Shown one piece after another: positions 59,410-64,000 of a DNA stretch of 64,000 nt (positions within the stretch are counted from its first letter, which is position 1; every line of letters starts with the position of its first letter). The notes beneath the pieces are model-generated. The model saw only the letters and a list, made by a program, of their open reading frames with translations, did not search any database and was not told where the DNA came from. The stretch is from Karalla daura. Lineage: Eukaryota; Chordata; Actinopteri; Chaetodontiformes; Leiognathidae. Location of the stretch: contig CM055199.1 of assembly GCA_029224185.1 (NCBI GenBank), forward strand, positions 11,334,438 to 11,398,437, written 5' to 3'. The translations under genes and the position numbers were made by a program.

Positions 59410-61959
59410 GTACCAACCATCCATTTACCGTGTCACCTAAAGAACAAATCTGATTTGTCCGCCCAGCTCTGCTCTGGTTGTTATCGTGTAAGAACTGCCA
59501 AGTGGGATGTGCTGAATATGTGCATGCTGAACGAGATTATGGGGGTAATGATATACAGAGAGACACAAGAGCATCCACACGCCCACCTCACCTCACCTGG
59601 AGCAAATTCCGGTGCTTTGAGTTGGTATCAGGAGACCGACTGCTGCATGTTTGATGGTGGAGGACGGGCTTCCTGTTTGTGTGGAGGAGATTCCCGTTTC
59701 ATCTCTCGGTGATTAGGAGTTTATCTTACAGTTATTGTCTCCAAAGGTGCTACATCAGCAAAATCCTCTGTTCGTGACTGGCACTGAATAATATTACATT
59801 ATATTTTACCCATTACATTACAATTAATTAAATTGGAGTAATCCATTTCATTTTACGTCATTACATAAATCAGATTAAGACACCAAAAAAATTACATTGG
59901 ATTGTCACCATTAGGTTGAATACCGCTGATAATATTCCAGTTATCTAATTCAATGAAGATAACATTTAAGTCATATAGATTCAATTAGAAATAAATTAAT
60001 TTAACTGTGAATGTTGAATAGAAATAACCATACGAGGTCATTGCAATGTGAAGGCTGAGCTGGAGTTGATGATGTTGTAGCTGAAAGCAGAAACAGATGA
60101 TCTGAAGTATCAGACTTCACTTCCACCCGCCCACCTGCTCGCTACTGATCATACTCTGCATCTGTTTGATGGTGGAGGATGAGTTTTCCCTTAATATGGA
60201 GGAAATCCATGTTTGATGATGGAGGTGATGAGTTCATCTGCCACTTGTTTAAATAGAGCAACATCGGCTCTGCCAGATTCATTTCTTTAAAAAAACATCA
60301 AAAACTCCCTCTTGAATACTATTGACTGGACAGATTTTCCCTCTTACTCATTTTTTAACTATATTCTCTTCATCAAACAAGAATCTGGGAAGACATCTTG
60401 GACCCTCAGAGTCCATAAGACTTGAAGAGGTGCCTCCTGCGGTGTAACAGGCGTTTTAAAGGTCTATGAATATAGATGGCAGCTTAGAGGGAAATTTACA
60501 ATGCAGGTCAGGATTCTGAAACTTACAGGTCACTGCTAATAAAACGCATGCCTGTATACTGCCTCCCTCTGTGCTGAGCAGTATTTTAAAGATATCAATC
60601 CTGGAAGATGAAAATTGGCTGCTTCCCACCCAGTAGTGGCTTCTTCTGCTAGTGGAATACTATAGTGAAACACCATGGTGTGTCAGCTTTTTGCTAAGAT
60701 CATAGAGTTGTTTCTGTGGCATTACCTGCGTTTTTGACTCGATTCATGAGTGTGTGTGAGTGTGTCCTGGTCCCTCCTGCATCTTCCCCAGAGACGTCGA
60801 GGAAAACCTCCCTCTCCAGGGACAAACCGACCAATGGTAAATGGAGAGGAGATGTGATTGTTCCATGCTCCATGGAGGATTACTGGAAATACATTGGACG
60901 TGCTGGGATTGTGACACCTCTTGGTGGTGTGCCACCCCTTCTCCTCTCATCTGTCGACGCCGTCAATACCAATTTAGTCTTGATCAATAATTCCCTCTTA
61001 GCTTATGATTTCGTTTCATTAGGGCCACTGCTCACCTAAAGGACGTGTTTAGGTGGAGATTTCTGTCGGCTTCAGCAGCCTCTCAACCGATCGAATTCAA
61101 CATCGACTGACTGTATTTAGTCAACAATCAGTAAAGCCTAAATTCTGACTTCATTTGTGCTTGAACATGGCCAGACTTTCTTTCAATCCAAAAAGGTTTC
61201 AATTACAATAACTAAAGCTGAATTTACTCTTCACTTCTAGTGAAACGTAACAGTTTTGAGGATCATTAATTCATCCATAACTTCATTTAAATCTCGAAAC
61301 ACAGTGATGATGAGAGCACGATGAGACAACAAAAAAATTACAAAGAATAAAGAGAATAGCAAAAGACTGGACTCCTTTAAAAACAGTGGAGTAGTAGAGA
61401 AACATCACAATGTGTGGAATATCAATGTGACCAGTTAAATAAAGTGCTGAGGCATGGTGGCATGTTGCCTTTTAAGACTATATATGGAAAGTAGCCAATG
61501 CATATCTCTTCTTACAAATAATCATCATATTTCCATTGGTGAATATGAATCATAGGGAATAGGAACGGCCAAGATATCCTCCTAAGCAATAAACAGAGCA
61601 GCAACTGCCAATTCAGCAGGTGACTCTAATGGAATTCACAGTTTAGTGAGGCTAAGCTCCACTCTCATGATAAAATAATAAACTGTATATTAATAAATTG
61701 AATTGGTTTGGCTCAGAACCCATATTCGGTTATTGAGTTCCCACATCCACGGCTCCATAACTGCAGTTCAGAGACCTCTTGTTTTAGGCTTTATCTATTG
61801 ACTGCAGGCGGTTTTTGTTTCTCCTCTGTGGCATTGAACACAACACACGGCCTCTCTACTGTCTATTATGCTTAAACGTGCACTGAATTAGACGGGAAAT
61901 GGCTGAACAAAATAACTCTGAATGGTGGTTGGCACATTGGTGGTCATCTCATCGTTGCC
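59410..61959. other. Non-coding sequence, AT-rich patch
   Basis: The patch at about 59785-60010 is dominated by overlapping ATTACATTA/TAATTAA words and may be a decayed tandem repeat. The rest is unique. The 134-codon frame at 59308-59712 begins inside the SINE and is not a gene. The frame at 60716-61039 (107 codons) has no features. Confidence 0.45.
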
Positions 61960-62052
61960 TGCAGTCCAAAAACATGCATTACTCTAAATTGTCCCTAGGT
62001 ATGAGTGAGGGCATGATTAGTGTCCTGTGATGGACCTGTCTTCACCCCATGT
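61960..62052 (+). mobile_element. V-SINE-like 3' fragment, plus strand
   Basis: GCAGTCCAAAAACATGCATT, then CTCTAAATTGTCCCTAGGTA, a GAGTGAGGGCATGATTAG spacer and TGTCCTGTGATGGACCTGTC match the second half of the SINE in sense orientation. The head is missing. Confidence 0.78.
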
Positions 62053-63529
62053 CTGGATTTTATAAAAGGCTCACTTCCTGTGACATCCCATACGTCACTG
62101 CATCCACATCCTCCTTCATCAACTTGTAAACTTCTGGTGCTTTCTTCCCCTCAACCTGCACTGACATTTCTGCTCTGCCTTCAAAAGGCAGAAAAATATC
62201 TCTGTTGTCTATTTAAACTCCAGTAAAGTATATCCTGAGTTTAACAGCAGTCACTTACGCTTCCGGAGGAAATAATTGCTGAGCAGCGATCTTCCCGAGG
62301 TCAGCCGGTCCGACAATGTGAAACCTCCCTTTCATCTTGCACATTATTTCCTGGCTCATTGCCGCACACATCTACGGTTAGCAAGCGGCTGAATGTAATG
62401 GCGGAGACAATGTTATCTGAAATTGAACTCAGGTTGGGTGCGTGAGAGTTTCCTACTATCGTCAGGTAGAGATGGGGTTGACCCCGGGAGATAAATGGAG
62501 CTGTGTAATTATGTGTCTTTATCAGGTGCAGGCAGCCCCGGTGCTGGAAGAAGCCGCCCGGGCCGTGTCCTTGTCATCTCTCCATGAATGGCATGCCGGC
62601 CAGGAAGCGCGGTGCCAGCCTGGCCCCCGTGGCACCCGGACGGGAAAAGATGCCTTTTGGGGACCGCCATTGTTCTTTGACTCAGGCCGCAGAGATGGCA
62701 CGGTATAATTTCACTGCTCTGCCGTTTTTCACATCAATAAACCATGTGACAGGTTGTGTTATTCTTCACACACACACACATACACAAAAGAAAGAAAAGT
62801 CTTCTAAAGTTCTCCAAACTGGCAGATGTTGGGGTTTTTTGTACCTCTGCATTGAGGCAGTGTAAATGGAGACCCTCTTTGCTCGAACCGGCGTTTCGGC
62901 CGATTTGACCCATTAGTGCTCGCTCCTTGTGCACGGTCGCTCACACACAGGAAACAGCCATCACGTCTGATGCATGTGATTTGAGCTGACAGCGGCACAC
63001 TTAGCGTTCGCAGGAATATTCAGGCCAGTGAGCCGCTCGGGCTGTCAGCAGGGCCTGGGCGACAGGATGCTGTGTTAGAGCACTGTCCTGGGGAAAAGAA
63101 AAAAAAAGAAAAGAAATCAGACCGGGGATATTTGCTGGAGAGGATGACATCACCGCGGCCTCTTTTGTGTTGGACGGCACCGACACACCCGCACTTCCAC
63201 GTACACACTTTCACAAAGATTAAATCAATAATAGATAAGAGGAGCAAATGATGGGGAGGAGAACCTGCAGTGAGGACTAGTTTTTCTGCTGCTCAAGTAC
63301 AATTTAGCTGAGAGATGCGATTCACACAGTGCACTGTACTGTGCTCTGCTTTTGTATTGTGCTGAATTGAATCACACTTGTTTCTGTTCACCTCTAATCT
63401 GCTTTGCTATATATATTTTTGTATCCCCTTCCTGCTTGCTATCGGGCTTATCTAAGCGAGGGTGACAGGCTATTTTTCCTGTAGCCGAAGTCGTTTATAC
63501 AATAAGGTATGAGCTGAGCTTGGAAAGCA
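62053..63529. other. Non-coding unique sequence, no gene seen
   Basis: Holds a short CA run at about 62768-62780 and an A-rich run at about 63100-63115. The stretch 62270-62710 is better balanced and may be regulatory. No coding evidence in the overlapping frames at 62442-62865. Confidence 0.45.
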
Positions 63530-63535
63530 TACACA

Positions 63536-63574
<39 letters not shown>

Positions 63575-63580
63575 ACACAC
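63530..63580. repeat. (CA)n microsatellite with CATA interruptions
   Basis: A 51-bp CA tract broken by TA at about 63541 and 63570. Confidence 0.93.
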
Positions 63581-64000
63581 TGGTTGTGTAAGGACACTAA
63601 GTAATGATGAAAACCATGTGAAGTGCTCGCTGAAAACAAAGGCCTATTTAGTCCACACTCATTTCTCTATCAAAGGCCTCAAACCACATGGGGCTTTCTC
63701 TTCTGCAAAGTAGCACTTTTCAAATTACCAATAGATTTGGAAAAAACATAACCATTCTCTCGGATAGATTAGCTGTGTAATAACCCGGCTTTATCCCCGA
63801 GTATCAGCTGAGTGCAAAGACACCATTGAGATCAACATAAGCATGATTAGGCTATGAGCATCTAGTCTTTTTCATAACTCGTTTGAGGGCCTCATCCCAC
63901 TCCAGCTTGTCTTTGAGATAATGTCCTATTTAATTAGAAATTGGAGATATCACATTGTTTTTTAATGAGAGGAGCACTTTAGCAGCGCATACGAGGCATC
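63581..64000. other. Non-coding unique sequence, no gene seen
   Basis: Window edge. AT-rich words (CCTATTTAATTAGAAATTGG near 63925) suggest regulatory texture, but nothing can be called. Confidence 0.45.

Noticed and set aside
59308..59712. 134-codon plus frame
   Set aside because: Starts inside the minus-strand SINE and runs into unique DNA. Not a gene.
1..64000. Bacterial or phage operons, CRISPR arrays, known microRNAs
   Set aside because: No packed open frames with ribosome sites, no direct-repeat/spacer arrays and no microRNA seed hairpin that I recognise.

Overview
The window looks like single-copy, non-coding nuclear DNA of a ray-finned fish, probably an advanced teleost. Two lines of evidence support this. 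The first is about a dozen decayed copies of a tRNA-derived SINE. Its central block (GTTTGCATGTTCTCC... and CAGTCCAAAAACATGCA in sense) is the one I know from the fish V-SINE / DANA / mermaid group, and here it carries an ATCC-type 3' tail. The second is the high density of CA/GT microsatellites and the lack of any bacterial-style gene packing. The assignment rests on sequence recognition only.

I find no protein-coding gene. The longest open frame is 153 codons (58439-58900, minus). With roughly 5% stop codons per frame, a run of that length is expected about once or more by chance in 64 kb read in six frames. None of the longer frames shows a domain, a signal peptide, a coiled coil or convincing flanking splice sites. 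I also recognise no rRNA, tRNA, microRNA or CRISPR array. The only broken coding remnant is a frameshifted C-terminal piece of a LINE-type retrotransposon protein at about 56311-56490 (minus).

Layout: 1-5 kb is unique sequence with a (GGA)n run, a (CA)n run and a rearranged SINE head holding an exact inverted repeat. 5.0-5.4 kb is GC-rich. 5.7-8.7 kb holds two nearly full SINEs. 8.7-17 kb is mostly unique and includes stretches of the TAAT-rich type seen in vertebrate regulatory deserts, notably 15.0-15.4 kb. 17-28.8 kb has scattered SINE pieces and simple repeats. 28.9-29.5 kb is a degenerate array of a palindromic CTTGTG/CACAAG motif. 29.5-48 kb is mostly unique, with SINE scraps at 31.3, 35.3 and 40.0 kb. 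48.3-50 kb clusters the longest (CA)n tract, an ATCC-tailed SINE and a second SINE in the opposite direction. 56.3-56.8 kb has a LINE fragment next to a SINE. 57-64 kb is again mostly unique, with SINEs at 59.1 and 62.0 kb.

The best overall reading is a gene desert or a very large intron. Its likely content, beyond decayed repeats, is cis-regulatory sequence; this is inferred from composition and motif layout, because conservation cannot be tested here. I did not find evidence for a new gene system. The most unusual items are the palindromic minisatellite (28.9-29.5 kb), the SINE-head inverted repeat (4175-4205), the homeodomain-type inverted and direct repeats (15042-15278) and the triple octamer cluster (22072-22093).
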